Source of the DNA: Martinezella lusitana
Lineage (GTDB): Bacteria > Pseudomonadota > Alphaproteobacteria > Rhizobiales > Rhizobiaceae
Reading direction: 5' to 3'
Assembly: GCF_900094565.1 (NCBI RefSeq)
Contig: NZ_FMAF01000006.1
Location: forward strand, 183,422 to 247,421
DNA length: 64,000 nucleotides
Part shown: piece by piece, positions 43,922 to 55,189 of the stretch
How positions within the stretch are numbered: the stretch's first letter is position 1
Layout: each line of letters starts with the position of its first letter
Notes under the pieces: generated by a model
Told to the model about the DNA's origin: nothing
What the model saw: the letters and a program-made list of their open reading frames with translations, nothing else
Databases searched by the model: none
Translations under genes and position numbers: made by a program

Positions 43922-44365
43922 TCATTTGCTTTCGATCGCGACCCCGCCCGTCTCCAACAGAGACTTGAGGTTGGACAATATCTTCGGCCAGCCGCCGGAG
44001 ACCGCCTCGATGAACTTGGAATTCTCAAGCTCGATCGTATGGGTGACCGTCAGTTTCACCGCACCGTCGGCCGGCTCAAGCTCCATCACGCAGCGCGACC
44101 AGCCCTCGGCTTTCAGCTCCGGCCTGAACTCGTTGCGCCATCTGATGGCAAGACGTCGTGGCGGCTCGAACTCGGCGATTTCGCCCATATCGGCGATACG
44201 GCCATCGGGAAAGAGCATCTTCCATGGCGAGCCGACCTTCCAGTCGGTCTCGTGCGTCATGTCGAACCAATACTGCCTGATGAATTCGGGCGTGGTAAGC
44301 GCCGACCAGAGTTTCTCCGGCGCAGTGCGGATGAAGGTGACGTAGACGAACTTGCTTCCAGTCAT
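43922..44365 (-). CDS. SRPBCC/AHSA1-domain protein
   Basis: 147-residue START/Bet v1-like protein with the AHSA1 pattern: FVYVTFIRTAPEKLWSALTT, PEFIRQYWFDMTHETDWKVG, and a C-terminal helix (GGWPKILSNLKSLLETG). Such proteins bind hydrophobic ligands or act as stress-response hydrophobic-pocket proteins. The start at 44365 follows AAGGAGAAATG. It lies 38 bp after the ArsR-family gene on the same strand, a common pairing in which the regulator controls both. Its ligand is unknown. Confidence 0.9.
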   Translation of the reverse strand: MTGSKFVYVTFIRTAPEKLWSALTTPEFIRQYWFDMTHETDWKVGSPWKMLFPDGRIADMGEIAEFEPPRRLAIRWRNEFRPELKAEGWSRCVMELEPADGAVKLTVTHTIELENSKFIEAVSGGWPKILSNLKSLLETGGVAIESK

Positions 44366-44403
44366 GTCATTTCTCCTTGTTTCAATAGTCGTGCTTGTTG
44401 GGG

Positions 44404-44727
44404 CTATTGGCCGCCCTCGCCTTCGAGCGCCTTCTTCAAGGCCGAAAGCGTGCTCAGCTGCCGATGCTCGAACTTGTTGATCCAGCGCTCGGCGATCTCG
44501 TTGATCGGCAGAGGATTGATAAAATGCAGCTTCTCCCGACCCTGCTTTTCGGAGGACACCAGATTGGCTTCCTCCAGAATGGCGAGATGCTTTGCCACCG
44601 CCTGGCGGGTCATTCGCAGATCCTCGCAAAGCGCGCTCAATGTCTGGCCGTTGCGATCATAGAGTTGATCCAGCAACTGTCGCCTGCTTGCATCCGCCAA
44701 GGCCTTGAAGACCGCGTCATCATTCAT
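44404..44727 (-). CDS. ArsR-family repressor
   Basis: 107-residue winged-helix regulator: DDAVFKALADASRRQLLDQL, DLRMTRQAVAKHLAILEEAN (recognition helix) and GREKLHFINPLPINEIAERW. It lacks the metal-binding CxC of arsenic or metal sensors, so it is one of the metal-independent members that pair with AHSA1 genes. The ATG at 44727 was chosen over 44772, because the latter begins between the two operator copies. Two related operator sites (44736 and 44768) lie in its promoter, implying autoregulation and control of the downstream AHSA1 gene. Confidence 0.9.
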   Translation of the reverse strand: MNDDAVFKALADASRRQLLDQLYDRNGQTLSALCEDLRMTRQAVAKHLAILEEANLVSSEKQGREKLHFINPLPINEIAERWINKFEHRQLSTLSALKKALEGEGGQ

Positions 44728-44735
44728 ATCAATAC

Positions 44736-44785
44736 GGAACCATTTGGTTGCCTCTTTGGATCTTATAGGCAACCAAATAGTTGCC
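44736..44785. promoter_or_regulatory. Tandem operators of the ArsR/AHSA1 operon
   Basis: Two related dyads: GGAACCATTTGGTTGCC (44736-44752) and GGCAACCAAATAGTTGCC (44768-44785), the second being a perfect 6-bp inverted repeat around CAAATA. Their centres are about 32 bp apart, three helical turns, so two repressor dimers would sit on the same face of the DNA. Confidence 0.65.
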
Positions 44786-44978
44786 TGTCAAGCAATCTTT
44801 GAGAGAACGTGCTGTCGTAGTCGGGGATCGCAGAAATGATGGGAGTCGATTGACAATGACGCTTTCGCATCGGATCATCCGCCTCATGATCGCAAACCGC
44901 ACCACCACGACGCATCTTATCACCACCTCACCCCTTGCAGGGCGAGTGGAAGCTGTGTTGCGCTGAGCGAACCGCGAT

Positions 44979-45016
44979 CCATTTCAACCCTGCCGAGGCG
45001 AGCAGGGTTGAAATGG
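44979..45016 (+). other. Long perfect hairpin upstream of an acetyltransferase gene
   Basis: A 15-bp uninterrupted stem (CCATTTCAACCCTGC with its complement) and an 8-base loop, ending 34 bases before the acetyltransferase ATG. No T-run follows. In the transcript it would form a very stable 5' structure. It could be a regulatory leader or a small palindromic repeat. Confidence 0.5.
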
Positions 45017-45050
45017 TCCTTGCTCTCCTCCCTTATCCCAAGGAGAGCCC

Positions 45051-45587
45051 ATGAATTCCGAACAGGCAGAACCAAGCGAACGACGATCCGGCAAAATCGG
45101 ACCCGTCGAGATTCGCGCAGCGCGTCCGTCCGATGCCGAAGCGATCACATCGATCGCCAACCTCTCCGGCTTTCGCGCCGGCACGCTGCGCCTGCCCTTC
45201 CAAAGCATCGAGGAGACGCAGCAGTGGCTGGATAAGCCTGCGCCCGGTGCGATCAACCTTGTGGCTGTGCTTGACGGACAGATCGTCGGCAATGCCGGCC
45301 TCCGCCGCCTCACAGGTCGGCGGATTCACGTTGGGCAAATCGGCATGGGCGTGCATGACGATTTTACAGGCCGCGGCGTCGGCTCCGCACTCCTCGCAGC
45401 CCTCATCGATACCGCCGACAACTGGCTGGCGATCAAGCGCGTGGAGTTGACTGTCTATGTCGACAACGCACCGGCGATCCGGCTCTATGAGAAGTTCGGA
45501 TTCGAAACCGAGGGGCGGCTCAGAGCCTTCGCATTCCGCAATGGCGAATATGTCGACGCTTTCACCATGGCGCGGCTGAGACTTTGA
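45051..45587 (+). CDS. GNAT acetyltransferase
   Basis: 178-residue acetyltransferase. Acetyl-CoA-binding loop: DDFTGRGVGSALLAALIDTA. C-terminal part: RVELTVYVDNAPAIRLYEKF and GFETEGRLRAFAFRNGEYVD, which resembles the PhnO/RimI/L-amino-acid type with the YVD end typical of small-molecule (spermidine/antibiotic-like) acetyltransferases. AAGGAGAG lies just before the ATG. Monocistronic, with a hairpin leader. Substrate is unknown. Confidence 0.9.
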   Translation: MNSEQAEPSERRSGKIGPVEIRAARPSDAEAITSIANLSGFRAGTLRLPFQSIEETQQWLDKPAPGAINLVAVLDGQIVGNAGLRRLTGRRIHVGQIGMGVHDDFTGRGVGSALLAALIDTADNWLAIKRVELTVYVDNAPAIRLYEKFGFETEGRLRAFAFRNGEYVDAFTMARLRL

Positions 45588-45620
45588 AAAATTCCGGCGG
45601 CGGATGCAGTACCGCCGCCG
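45588..45620 (-). terminator. Terminator of ligA
   Basis: CGGCGGCGG and CCGCCGCCG form a 9-bp stem with an 8-base loop. On the minus strand it is followed by GAATTTTTC, immediately after the ligA stop at 45624, so it ends the recN-ligA side. Confidence 0.65.
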
Positions 45621-45623
45621 TCC

Positions 45624-47807
<2,184 letters not shown>

Positions 47808-47809
47808 TT

Positions 47810-47858
47810 AGAGCACTTCGAGAAAAAGTGCGAAGCGGTTTTCCGTCCCGAATGCGCA
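47810..47858. repeat. Dispersed intergenic repeat, copy 2
   Basis: 49-bp element in the recN-ligA gap, starting AGAGCACTTCGAG and containing AAAAGTGCGAAGCGGTTTTC. It matches the copy at 31314-31362 (other orientation) at 42 of 49 positions. The conserved core lies in the middle and the ends differ. Confidence 0.75.
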
Positions 47859-47907
47859 AAAACAAGGAGAAAAATCGGGCAATGGGACGAGGGCTGGAGT
47901 GCAGGGA

Positions 47908-49581
47908 TCAGCCGTTGCCTGCCAGCAGCCGCTTTGCAGCCGCCCTCGCCTCTTCGGTCACCGATGCGCCTGCTAGCATGCGGGCGATTTCCTCGGTGCG
48001 GTCTTTCGGCGCCATGGTGGCAACCCGCGTGGAGATTTTTTCCGAGCCATCCGAAACGGGGCCTTTGGAGATCAGCAGATGAGTCGCAGCGCGTGCCGCG
48101 ACCTGCGGCGCATGGGTGACGGAAAGTACCTGCACGCGATCGGAAAGGCGCTTCAGCCGCTGGCCGATGGCATCCGCCACCGCACCGCCGACGCCGGTAT
48201 CGATTTCGTCGAAAACAAGGGTCGGCGCGGAACCTCGGTCGGCCAACGCCACCTTCAGCGCCAAGAGGAAACGCGACAGCTCGCCGCCGGAAGCGACCTT
48301 GGTGATCGGGCCTGGCCGCGTGCCCGGGTTGGTCTGCACATGGAATTCGACGACATCTATGCCATCGGCCGTCGCCGCTTCCGAATCGCTGGTGATTTCA
48401 ACCATGAACCGCGCCCGTTCAAGCTTCAGCGCCGGCAACTCCGCCATCACGGCGGCGGCAAGCGCTTCACCGGCATGGTGGCGCTTATCGGAGAGGCTGC
48501 GGGCGGCCGCATCATATTCCGCCTTGGCAACGGCAAGCTCGCCAGCCAAACGCGCCAGTCTTTCCTCCCCGGCATCCACATCGGCAAGATCGGAGATCAT
48601 CCGAACGGCCAGTGCCGGAAGCTCGGTCACCGGCACCGAATATTTGCGCGAGGCTCCGCGGAGCGCAAATAGACGCTCCTCGACCCGCTCCAGTTCCCGC
48701 GGATCGTATTCCGTCTTGCGGAGCGCGGCCTCGACTTCCATTTGCGCGTTGGAGAGCTGGTCCAGCGCCGCATCGAGCAGCGCTACGGTGTCTTCCAGCA
48801 AGCCTGGCGCCTCGTGGCTCTTGCGCTCCAGCCGGCGCACCAGCGAGGCAATGTGCGGCACGGGAGAAGCATTGCCGTTGAGGAATTCGGAGGCTTCAGC
48901 GATGTCGCCGGCGATGCGTTCGGCCTTCATCATCCGCGAGCGGCGCTCGGCCAGATCATCCTCCTCGCCATCCTGCGGCGATAGCTTCTCCAGCTCTTCG
49001 ACGGAAGCGCGCAGATAGTCCGCCTCACGCGCGGCGCTCTCTACCTGTTCCCTGTGCTTTCGCAATGTCCGGTCGGTATCGCGCCAGACCTTATGAAGCC
49101 TGCCGACCCCTTGCGCTTCCTCGGCAAGACCGGCAAAGGCGTCAAGCAGCATGCGATGCGCATCCGTATCGACAAGCGCACGGTCGTCGTGCTGCCCATG
49201 AATTTCGACGAGAAGCTGACCCACCTGGCGCATGAGCTGAACGCTGAGCGCCTGATCATTGACGAAGGCCTTGGTGCGGCCGTCTGCGGACTGGATACGG
49301 CGAAAGATCAGGTCGCCGTCGTCGTCGATACCATTGTCGCGCAGCAACTTGCGGGCCGCGTGCTGCGTACCGACATCGAAGACCGCGGTCACCTGGCCAC
49401 GATCCTCTCCATGACGCACGAGACCGCCATCGCCGCGCCCACCTAGGGCCAGCGACAGGCTGTCAAGCAGGATGGATTTGCCCGCGCCCGTTTCGCCTGT
49501 CAAAACCGAGAGCCCGGACTCGAAGGCAAGATCCAGCCGCTCGATCAGGACGATATCGCGGATCGAAAGCTGGATCAGCAT
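47908..49581 (-). CDS. recN: DNA repair protein RecN
   Basis: 557-residue SMC-like ATPase for double-strand-break repair. Walker A near the N-terminus (SVLTGETGAGKSILLDSLSL), central coiled coils (about 150-360, Leu/Glu/Arg heptads), then signature KVASGGELSRFLLALKVALA and Walker B TLVFDEIDTGVGGAVADAI. SVTHAPQVAARAATHLLISK follows. The start at 49581 begins MLIQLSIRDIVLIERLDLAF. It is just downstream of bamD (12-bp gap). Confidence 0.95.
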   Translation of the reverse strand: MLIQLSIRDIVLIERLDLAFESGLSVLTGETGAGKSILLDSLSLALGGRGDGGLVRHGEDRGQVTAVFDVGTQHAARKLLRDNGIDDDGDLIFRRIQSADGRTKAFVNDQALSVQLMRQVGQLLVEIHGQHDDRALVDTDAHRMLLDAFAGLAEEAQGVGRLHKVWRDTDRTLRKHREQVESAAREADYLRASVEELEKLSPQDGEEDDLAERRSRMMKAERIAGDIAEASEFLNGNASPVPHIASLVRRLERKSHEAPGLLEDTVALLDAALDQLSNAQMEVEAALRKTEYDPRELERVEERLFALRGASRKYSVPVTELPALAVRMISDLADVDAGEERLARLAGELAVAKAEYDAAARSLSDKRHHAGEALAAAVMAELPALKLERARFMVEITSDSEAATADGIDVVEFHVQTNPGTRPGPITKVASGGELSRFLLALKVALADRGSAPTLVFDEIDTGVGGAVADAIGQRLKRLSDRVQVLSVTHAPQVAARAATHLLISKGPVSDGSEKISTRVATMAPKDRTEEIARMLAGASVTEEARAAAKRLLAGNG

Positions 49582-49593
49582 CTGCGCTCAATC

Positions 49594-50439
49594 TCACGTC
49601 CCAAGTATAAGTTTCTTGCCCGCTCTGGAAATCCAGGAACCAGTGTTTTCGCTCGGCTCGACGCCGCCGCTCTTCAGCAGCTTATATGAGTCGGCATACC
49701 AGCGGCTATCCGGATAATTGTGGCCGAGAACAGCTGCTGCCGTCTGCGCCTCCGGAACGATGCCCATGGCGTAATAGGCTTCGACCAAGCGCGCCAGAGC
49801 TTCCTCGATCTGATTCGTGGTTGGATACTGCTCGATGACCACGCGGAAGCGAGCGATCGCGGCAAGATAATCCTTGCGCTCGAGATAGTAGCGCCCGATC
49901 TGCATTTCCTTGCCGGCGAGCTGGTCGCGGGCAAAGCGAATCTTCTCCTGCGCGTCGCTGACATACTGCGATTTCGGATAGTTGTTGACGAGCTTGGTCA
50001 TCGCCTCCATCGTCTGCTGCGCGGCGCGCTGATCCTGGGTCACGTTGACAATCTGCTTGGCGTAGGACGAACCGACGAGGTACTGGACGTAGTCAGCATC
50101 CTCGGAGCCGGGATATTGCTTGAGATAGCTATTGCCTGTCTGCACGGCATCATCATAGCGACCTGTGCGGTACTTCACGAAAGTGCTCATCACCAGCGCC
50201 TTGCGCGCCCATTCCGAGAATGGCTGCTGCTGGTTGATGGCATCGAACTTTTTACCGGCCTCCGTCATATTGCCTGCCTTGATGTTGGCAAGGCCCTGAT
50301 TGTAGAGCAGTTCCGGCGGATCGGTCTCGACACCGAGCTTGGTGATGTCGATATCCTTTTTCGTATTACAACCCGTCACCACCGCACCGGTACCAGCGAG
50401 GAGAAGCGATACGAGCAAAGCCCGTGTTGTAATCTTCAT
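49594..50439 (-). CDS. bamD: BamD, outer-membrane assembly lipoprotein
   Basis: Essential subunit of the BAM complex that folds beta-barrel proteins into the outer membrane. 281 residues: signal peptide with the lipidated Cys at residue 24 (LLLAGTGAVVTGC), then TPR repeats (ELLYNQGLANIKAGNMTEAG, VKYRTGRYDDAVQTGNSYLK and IGRYYLERKDYLAAIARFRV). The ATG at 50439 begins the signal peptide and has AAGG upstream. It is downstream of lpxC after a terminator, and recN follows within 12 bp. Confidence 0.94.
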   Translation of the reverse strand: MKITTRALLVSLLLAGTGAVVTGCNTKKDIDITKLGVETDPPELLYNQGLANIKAGNMTEAGKKFDAINQQQPFSEWARKALVMSTFVKYRTGRYDDAVQTGNSYLKQYPGSEDADYVQYLVGSSYAKQIVNVTQDQRAAQQTMEAMTKLVNNYPKSQYVSDAQEKIRFARDQLAGKEMQIGRYYLERKDYLAAIARFRVVIEQYPTTNQIEEALARLVEAYYAMGIVPEAQTAAAVLGHNYPDSRWYADSYKLLKSGGVEPSENTGSWISRAGKKLILGT

Positions 50440-50692
50440 GCTTTCAGACCTTGCAAAACCCATCGGATCACTGTCCCACTAGCCGTCGTTGCGGAGACGG
50501 CATTCTCTCGCTGGCGTTTCTAGCCGCAAAAACACCATCAGGGCAACGCAATGATGATGCATTAACGCATTTTTGTGGCGAAGACCGCATATCAGCGGGC
50601 TTAATCACTGTTTTGACTGGGAATTCTTTCGCCGGTCTCCCTGACTTCCATGTCCTGCACCGACTGAAGGCAAACCTCGCGAATCTCCCGCC

Positions 50693-50722
50693 AAAAAAAG
50701 AGCCGCTCCTCATCGGAGCGGC
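50693..50722 (-). terminator. Intrinsic terminator after lpxC
   Basis: On the minus strand GCCGCTCC and GGAGCGGC form an 8-bp stem with a 5-base loop, followed by TC and a run of seven T. It lies 26 bases after the lpxC stop. Confidence 0.85.
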
Positions 50723-50748
50723 GTCGTTTCCTGTCTAAGGTCTGAAAA

Positions 50749-51705
50749 TCACGCCGACCAGGGCGCGAATTCCGGCGCGTTGACCGGAACGAAATCGCGG
50801 CTGTGAGCACGCTGACGCGGCGCCGATGTTTCGACGACATCGTAGGCGCTGGGATCGCTGAGCAATGCCTTCAGAGCATTCGCATTCATACGATGACCGC
50901 CGCGATAGGAACGGTAATGACCGATGAACTGCGCACCTGCCATCGCCAGATCGCCAACGGCATCCAACGTCTTGTGGCGAACGAATTCGTCCTTGGCGTA
51001 ACGCAGACCCTCAACGTTGATGACCGTATCGTCGTCGGAGATGACAACGGAATTTTCCAACGACGAACCCAGCGCGTGACCCGAAGCCCAGAGGCGTTCG
51101 ACATCGCGCATGAAACCGAAGGTGCGAGCGCGCGACAGTTCGGTCTTGAAGGTCTCGGCGGTCAGGTCGCCTTCCCATTTCTGCCGGCCGATCAGCGGGC
51201 ATTCGAAATCGATCTCAACCTCGAACCGCGTGCCGTCATAGGGACGGAATTCGCACCAGGAACCGCCAGCCTCGATACGCACCGGCTTGGTAACCCGGAT
51301 GTAACGGCGCTTGACGCCAAGCGAAACGATACCGACCTGCTCGATGGCCTCGATGAACGGAAAGGAACTGCCGTCCATGATCGGCATTTCAGCGCCCGTA
51401 ACTTCGATGGCGACGTTGTCGAGACCAATAGCGTAGATAGCCGCCATGACATGCTCCACAGTCGCGACGGAGCGCGACGGCGAGAAGCCGAGAACGGTGC
51501 AGAGATCCGTATTGCCAACCTGCGAGGAAACGGCGCGCAGTTCCGTCACGCCGCCATTGTCATGCAGACGCTGGAAAACAATGCCGCTACCAGCCTCGGC
51601 TGGATAGAAAGTGATCGACACATCGGCGCCCGAATGAACGCCTATACCCGAAAGTGTCACGGGGTTTGCAATGGTGGTCTGAAAACCCAGCAATCCGATT
51701 GCCAT
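50749..51705 (-). CDS. lpxC: UDP-3-O-acyl-GlcNAc deacetylase
   Basis: Commits UDP-3-O-acyl-GlcNAc to lipid A synthesis. 318 residues, zinc-dependent. It starts MAIGLLGFQTTIANPVTLSG. Zinc ligands: His in ATVEHVMAAIYAIGLDNVAI, and His and Asp in FVRHKTLDAVGDLAMAGAQ. Other motifs: EMPIMDGSSFPFIEAI and a catalytic His in FIGHYRSYRGGHRMNA. It lies between ftsZ and bamD in the dcw tail, and a strong terminator follows, so it may be transcribed on its own from the 330-bp gap upstream. Confidence 0.95.
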   Translation of the reverse strand: MAIGLLGFQTTIANPVTLSGIGVHSGADVSITFYPAEAGSGIVFQRLHDNGGVTELRAVSSQVGNTDLCTVLGFSPSRSVATVEHVMAAIYAIGLDNVAIEVTGAEMPIMDGSSFPFIEAIEQVGIVSLGVKRRYIRVTKPVRIEAGGSWCEFRPYDGTRFEVEIDFECPLIGRQKWEGDLTAETFKTELSRARTFGFMRDVERLWASGHALGSSLENSVVISDDDTVINVEGLRYAKDEFVRHKTLDAVGDLAMAGAQFIGHYRSYRGGHRMNANALKALLSDPSAYDVVETSAPRQRAHSRDFVPVNAPEFAPWSA

Positions 51706-52035
51706 ATAAGTTCTGCCTTCGTCTATCTGATCCAGGCCGGGCGGTCATCTTCGGACGCTTACCTTATTGCCGGTTCAGTCTGTTAATCATGCTGCGGGCG
51801 CCACATACGTTCATCATTGAATGTGATTCCGCAGGCTTGCTTGGTAACTACATACGCGCCGAGGCATCGCATTCCAAATCACTGTTTCTTTCGCTTTGTT
51901 ACGAAAGCAGTTGCTTGAATTTGCAGGATAATTTCAGATACGACAACGAGTCTGAAATATGGAAAACCGGGATCTTTCGACCCCGGTTTTCTCAAAGATG
52001 GTTAGCAACCTATTAAAAGGCCGCCCAATATTGGC
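51706..52035. other. Gap between ftsZ and lpxC
   Basis: 330 bp that carry the ftsZ terminator at the right and presumably the lpxC promoter at the left. I found no small gene here; frames on either strand are short and biased. Confidence 0.5.
51963..51990 (-). terminator. Intrinsic terminator after ftsZ
   Basis: On the minus strand AAAACCGGG and CCCGGTTTT pair perfectly with a 10-base loop that itself can add GTC/GAT-type pairs. The downstream arm ends TTTTCC. It lies about 46 bases after the ftsZ stop and would end the division operon. Confidence 0.7.
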
Positions 52036-53754
52036 TCAGTTCGACTGACGACGCAGGAAGGCCGGAATTTCGAGCTGATCGTCTTCATGGCTCGTCATGC
52101 GTGCCGCCGGAACCTGGCGGCCCTGATCGTCGAGCTGGCCGCGACGCGGTGCGTAGAGGCTCGCTTCCGGCGACGGCGCACGACGCTGCTGAGGAGCGGC
52201 AGCGGCCGGAGCCATCATATCGTCGAAAGCAGGATCTTCGTCGCGACGACCAAGCGAATTGGTGATTCGCTTGAGGAGGCCCATGGGACCGCGCTCTTCG
52301 GCAGCCTGAGCGGCGACCGGCTGGGCGCGATGTTCCATCTCGGCCTTAACCACCGGCGGGAAGTCTTCCACCTTCGGCATGCGGACCTGCTCGGGAGCCT
52401 GACGGATGATCGGCTGCTGCTGCATGACCGGCGCCGGCTGCGGCTGAACCGGAGCCTGACGGACGGGCTGAGCTTCCGGCGCTGCCGCAAAGATGCGGCT
52501 CTGCGGACGGAAGTTCTCCTCAGGCGCTGAAGCCTGCGGCATGACCGGCTGCTGCTGAACTTGAGGCTGACGACCCATCTGGATTTCAAGCTCGCGTTCC
52601 AGGTCGGCTTCGGCAGCACGAATGGTCTGGGCGACCGGATCGATGGTGCGAGGAGCCGGAGCGGTGTGGGCCTGCGCGACATGGGCAGGCTGAGCTGCGG
52701 CCGCTGCCGGGGCGGCGGCCGCGGAAGGACGGATAGCCGGCTTCGCGACCGGGCGGAATTCCATGCCCCTGTCCGCCGCTTCGTTCATCGCACGGTCGAT
52801 ACCCGTTGCAACGACGGAGACGCGGATGATGCCTTCGAGCGATTCGTCAAAGGTGGCGCCGAGGATGATGTTGGCGTCCGGATCGACCTCTTCGCGGATG
52901 CGGGTCGCAGCCTCATCGACTTCAAACAAGGTGAGGTCGCGACCACCGGTGATCGAGATCAGCAGGCCCTGTGCGCCCTTCATCGAGGTTTCGTCGAGCA
53001 GCGGGTTGGCGATGGCGGCTTCTGCAGCCTGCATCGCGCGGCCCTGGCCGGAAGCCTCGCCGGTACCCATCATGGCGCGGCCCATTTCGCGCATGACCGA
53101 GCGGACGTCGGCGAAATCGAGGTTGATGAGACCTTCCTTCACCATCAGATCGGTGATGCAGGCAACGCCCGAATAAAGAACCTGGTCGGCCATCGAGAAC
53201 GCGTCGGCGAAAGTCGTCTTGTCGTTGGCGATGCGGAACAGATTCTGGTTCGGAATGACGATCAGCGTGTCGACCGACTTCTGCAGTTCCTGGATACCCA
53301 TTTCAGCAAGCCGCATGCGACGGCCGCCTTCGAAGTGGAACGGCTTGGTGACGACGCCGACGGTCAGGATGCCCTTGTTGCGGGCGGCCTGCGCGACAAC
53401 AGGCGCTGCACCCGTGCCCGTGCCGCCGCCCATGCCGGCGGTGACGAAGCACATGTGCGTGCCGTTGAGATGATCGATGATCTCATCGATGCATTCCTCG
53501 GCAGCTGCGCGGCCGACTTCCGGCTGCGAACCGGCGCCGAGACCTTCCGTGACGTTGACGCCGAGCTGGATGATTCGCTCGGCCTTCGTCATCGTCAGCG
53601 CCTGCGCGTCGGTGTTGGCGACGACGAAATCGACGCCCTGCAAGCCTGCCGTGATCATGTTGTTGACAGCATTGCCGCCGCCGCCACCGACACCGAACAC
53701 GGTGATACGCGGCTTAAGCTCGGTGATGTCTGGCTTATGCAGCTTGATAGTCAT
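52036..53754 (-). CDS. ftsZ: Cell-division GTPase FtsZ
   Basis: Tubulin homologue that forms the cytoplasmic Z-ring. 572 residues. Globular domain: [20 protein letters not shown], the tubulin signature [20 protein letters not shown], and the T7 loop region [12 protein letters not shown]. After about residue 320 it has a ~220-residue Pro/Gln/Ala-rich disordered linker ([32 protein letters not shown]), as usual in rhizobial FtsZ. The C-terminal peptide [13 protein letters not shown] binds FtsA and other partners. The start is [20 protein letters not shown]. It follows ftsA by 103 bp. Confidence 0.96.
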   Translation of the reverse strand: MTIKLHKPDITELKPRITVFGVGGGGGNAVNNMITAGLQGVDFVVANTDAQALTMTKAERIIQLGVNVTEGLGAGSQPEVGRAAAEECIDEIIDHLNGTHMCFVTAGMGGGTGTGAAPVVAQAARNKGILTVGVVTKPFHFEGGRRMRLAEMGIQELQKSVDTLIVIPNQNLFRIANDKTTFADAFSMADQVLYSGVACITDLMVKEGLINLDFADVRSVMREMGRAMMGTGEASGQGRAMQAAEAAIANPLLDETSMKGAQGLLISITGGRDLTLFEVDEAATRIREEVDPDANIILGATFDESLEGIIRVSVVATGIDRAMNEAADRGMEFRPVAKPAIRPSAAAAPAAAAAQPAHVAQAHTAPAPRTIDPVAQTIRAAEADLERELEIQMGRQPQVQQQPVMPQASAPEENFRPQSRIFAAAPEAQPVRQAPVQPQPAPVMQQQPIIRQAPEQVRMPKVEDFPPVVKAEMEHRAQPVAAQAAEERGPMGLLKRITNSLGRRDEDPAFDDMMAPAAAAPQQRRAPSPEASLYAPRRGQLDDQGRQVPAARMTSHEDDQLEIPAFLRRQSN

Positions 53755-53857
53755 TGTACCCGTTCCTTCTCTCTATGGCCGCATCGCCACGCCGGCCAAT
53801 TCACTCGATTTCACTTGCCTGACGCCTACCCCGGAAAGATTTGCCGGGATCAGGCAT

Positions 53858-55189
53858 TCAAAAACTCTCTTTCAGCCATTGGCCGACACGGCCGATCCGG
53901 CTGTTGTTACCTCCAAGCGACGAGAGCAAGCCGCTGCTCGGCGCATGTGTCTCCATGTCCGCAACCTGCGGATAGATCATCAGGCCCACCGCCGTCGAAA
54001 AAGCCGGCCCCTTGGCCGCGGTCGGCAGGCCGGACACGCCCATGGGGCGGCCGATGCGGACATTGCGGGCAAGAACGCGGCGCGCCACATCCGGCAGGCC
54101 GGTCAACTGGCTGGCACCACCGGTCAGGACGACGCGCTTGCCGACGATCGGGCTGAAGCCCGAGCGCTGAATGCGATCGCGGATCAATTCGAGGGTTTCC
54201 TCGATGCGGGCCTTGACGATGCGCGACACCAGAGCCTTCGGCACCTGTGTCGGCTGATCGCGCTCATCCTCGCCAATCGGCGGAATGGAAATCAGCTCGC
54301 GCTCATCCGAGGAGTTCGCCAGCGCGGAGGCATGCACCACCTTCAGCCGCTCGGCATCCTCGATGCGGGTCGAAAGGCCGCGGGCAAGATCTGTGGTCAC
54401 ATGATGGCCGCCAAGGCTGACGGCATCGGTATGCACCAGCTTGCCTTCGGCAAAGACCGAGATCGTCGTCGTGCCGCCACCCATATCGATTGCGGCGCAA
54501 CCAAGCTCGACTTCGTCATCGACGAGAGCAGCAAGGCCGCTGGCATAAGGAGTTGCCACCATGCCCTCGACCGACAGATGCGCACGATTGATGCAGAGCT
54601 CGAGATTGCGGAGCGCCGCACGCTCCGCCGTCACGACATGCATGTCGACGCCCAGCACATCGCCGAACATCGCCAGCGGATCGCGAATGCCGCGCTCGCC
54701 ATCGAGGGAATAGCCGGTCGCCAGCGAATGCAGGACGGCACGCTCCTGGCGGATCGACTGCTGGCAGGCCGCGGCCAACACTTTCTTGAGATCGTTGCTT
54801 TCGACTTCCTGACCGCCCAGATCGATCGTCGCGGTATAGATATCGCTGCCGAGGCGTCCGGCGGAAACATTGACGATCAGGCTATCGACGGTAAGGCCCG
54901 CCATGCGCTCAGCCGCATCGACGGAGAGCCGGACGACGCTTTCCAGCGCATCGAGATCTGCGATCACGCCGGTCTTAATGCCGCGAGAGCGCTGATGGCC
55001 GATGCCGATGATCTCGATATTATGCGTGCGGTTCGGGAGAACCTGGCTCTCCTCACGCGGTGTCAGCCGGCCGATCATGCAGACGACCTTCGTCGAGCCG
55101 ATGTCGAGGACAGATACGATATGCGACCGCTTCGAGGACAGCGGCTTCAACCGAGGCAGGCCAAAATGGGACGAACCGAACAAGCTCAT
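53858..55189 (-). CDS. ftsA: Cell-division protein FtsA
   Basis: Actin-like membrane tether for FtsZ. 443 residues: VSVLDIGSTKVVCMIGRLTP (phosphate 1), CAAIDMGGGTTTISVFAEGK (phosphate 2), VVLTGGASQLTGLPDVARRV (adenosine motif), and a C-terminal amphipathic helix (GNNSRIGRVGQWLKESF). The ATG at 55189 overlaps the ftsQ stop by 4 bases (ATGA), so the two are translationally coupled. Within the conserved ddlB-ftsQ-ftsA-ftsZ order. Confidence 0.96.
   Translation of the reverse strand: MSLFGSSHFGLPRLKPLSSKRSHIVSVLDIGSTKVVCMIGRLTPREESQVLPNRTHNIEIIGIGHQRSRGIKTGVIADLDALESVVRLSVDAAERMAGLTVDSLIVNVSAGRLGSDIYTATIDLGGQEVESNDLKKVLAAACQQSIRQERAVLHSLATGYSLDGERGIRDPLAMFGDVLGVDMHVVTAERAALRNLELCINRAHLSVEGMVATPYASGLAALVDDEVELGCAAIDMGGGTTTISVFAEGKLVHTDAVSLGGHHVTTDLARGLSTRIEDAERLKVVHASALANSSDERELISIPPIGEDERDQPTQVPKALVSRIVKARIEETLELIRDRIQRSGFSPIVGKRVVLTGGASQLTGLPDVARRVLARNVRIGRPMGVSGLPTAAKGPAFSTAVGLMIYPQVADMETHAPSSGLLSSLGGNNSRIGRVGQWLKESF

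Noticed and set aside
52561..54156. 531-codon plus-strand frame across ftsZ and ftsA
   Set aside because: Antisense shadow spanning two essential genes, with no motif and no ribosome-binding site.
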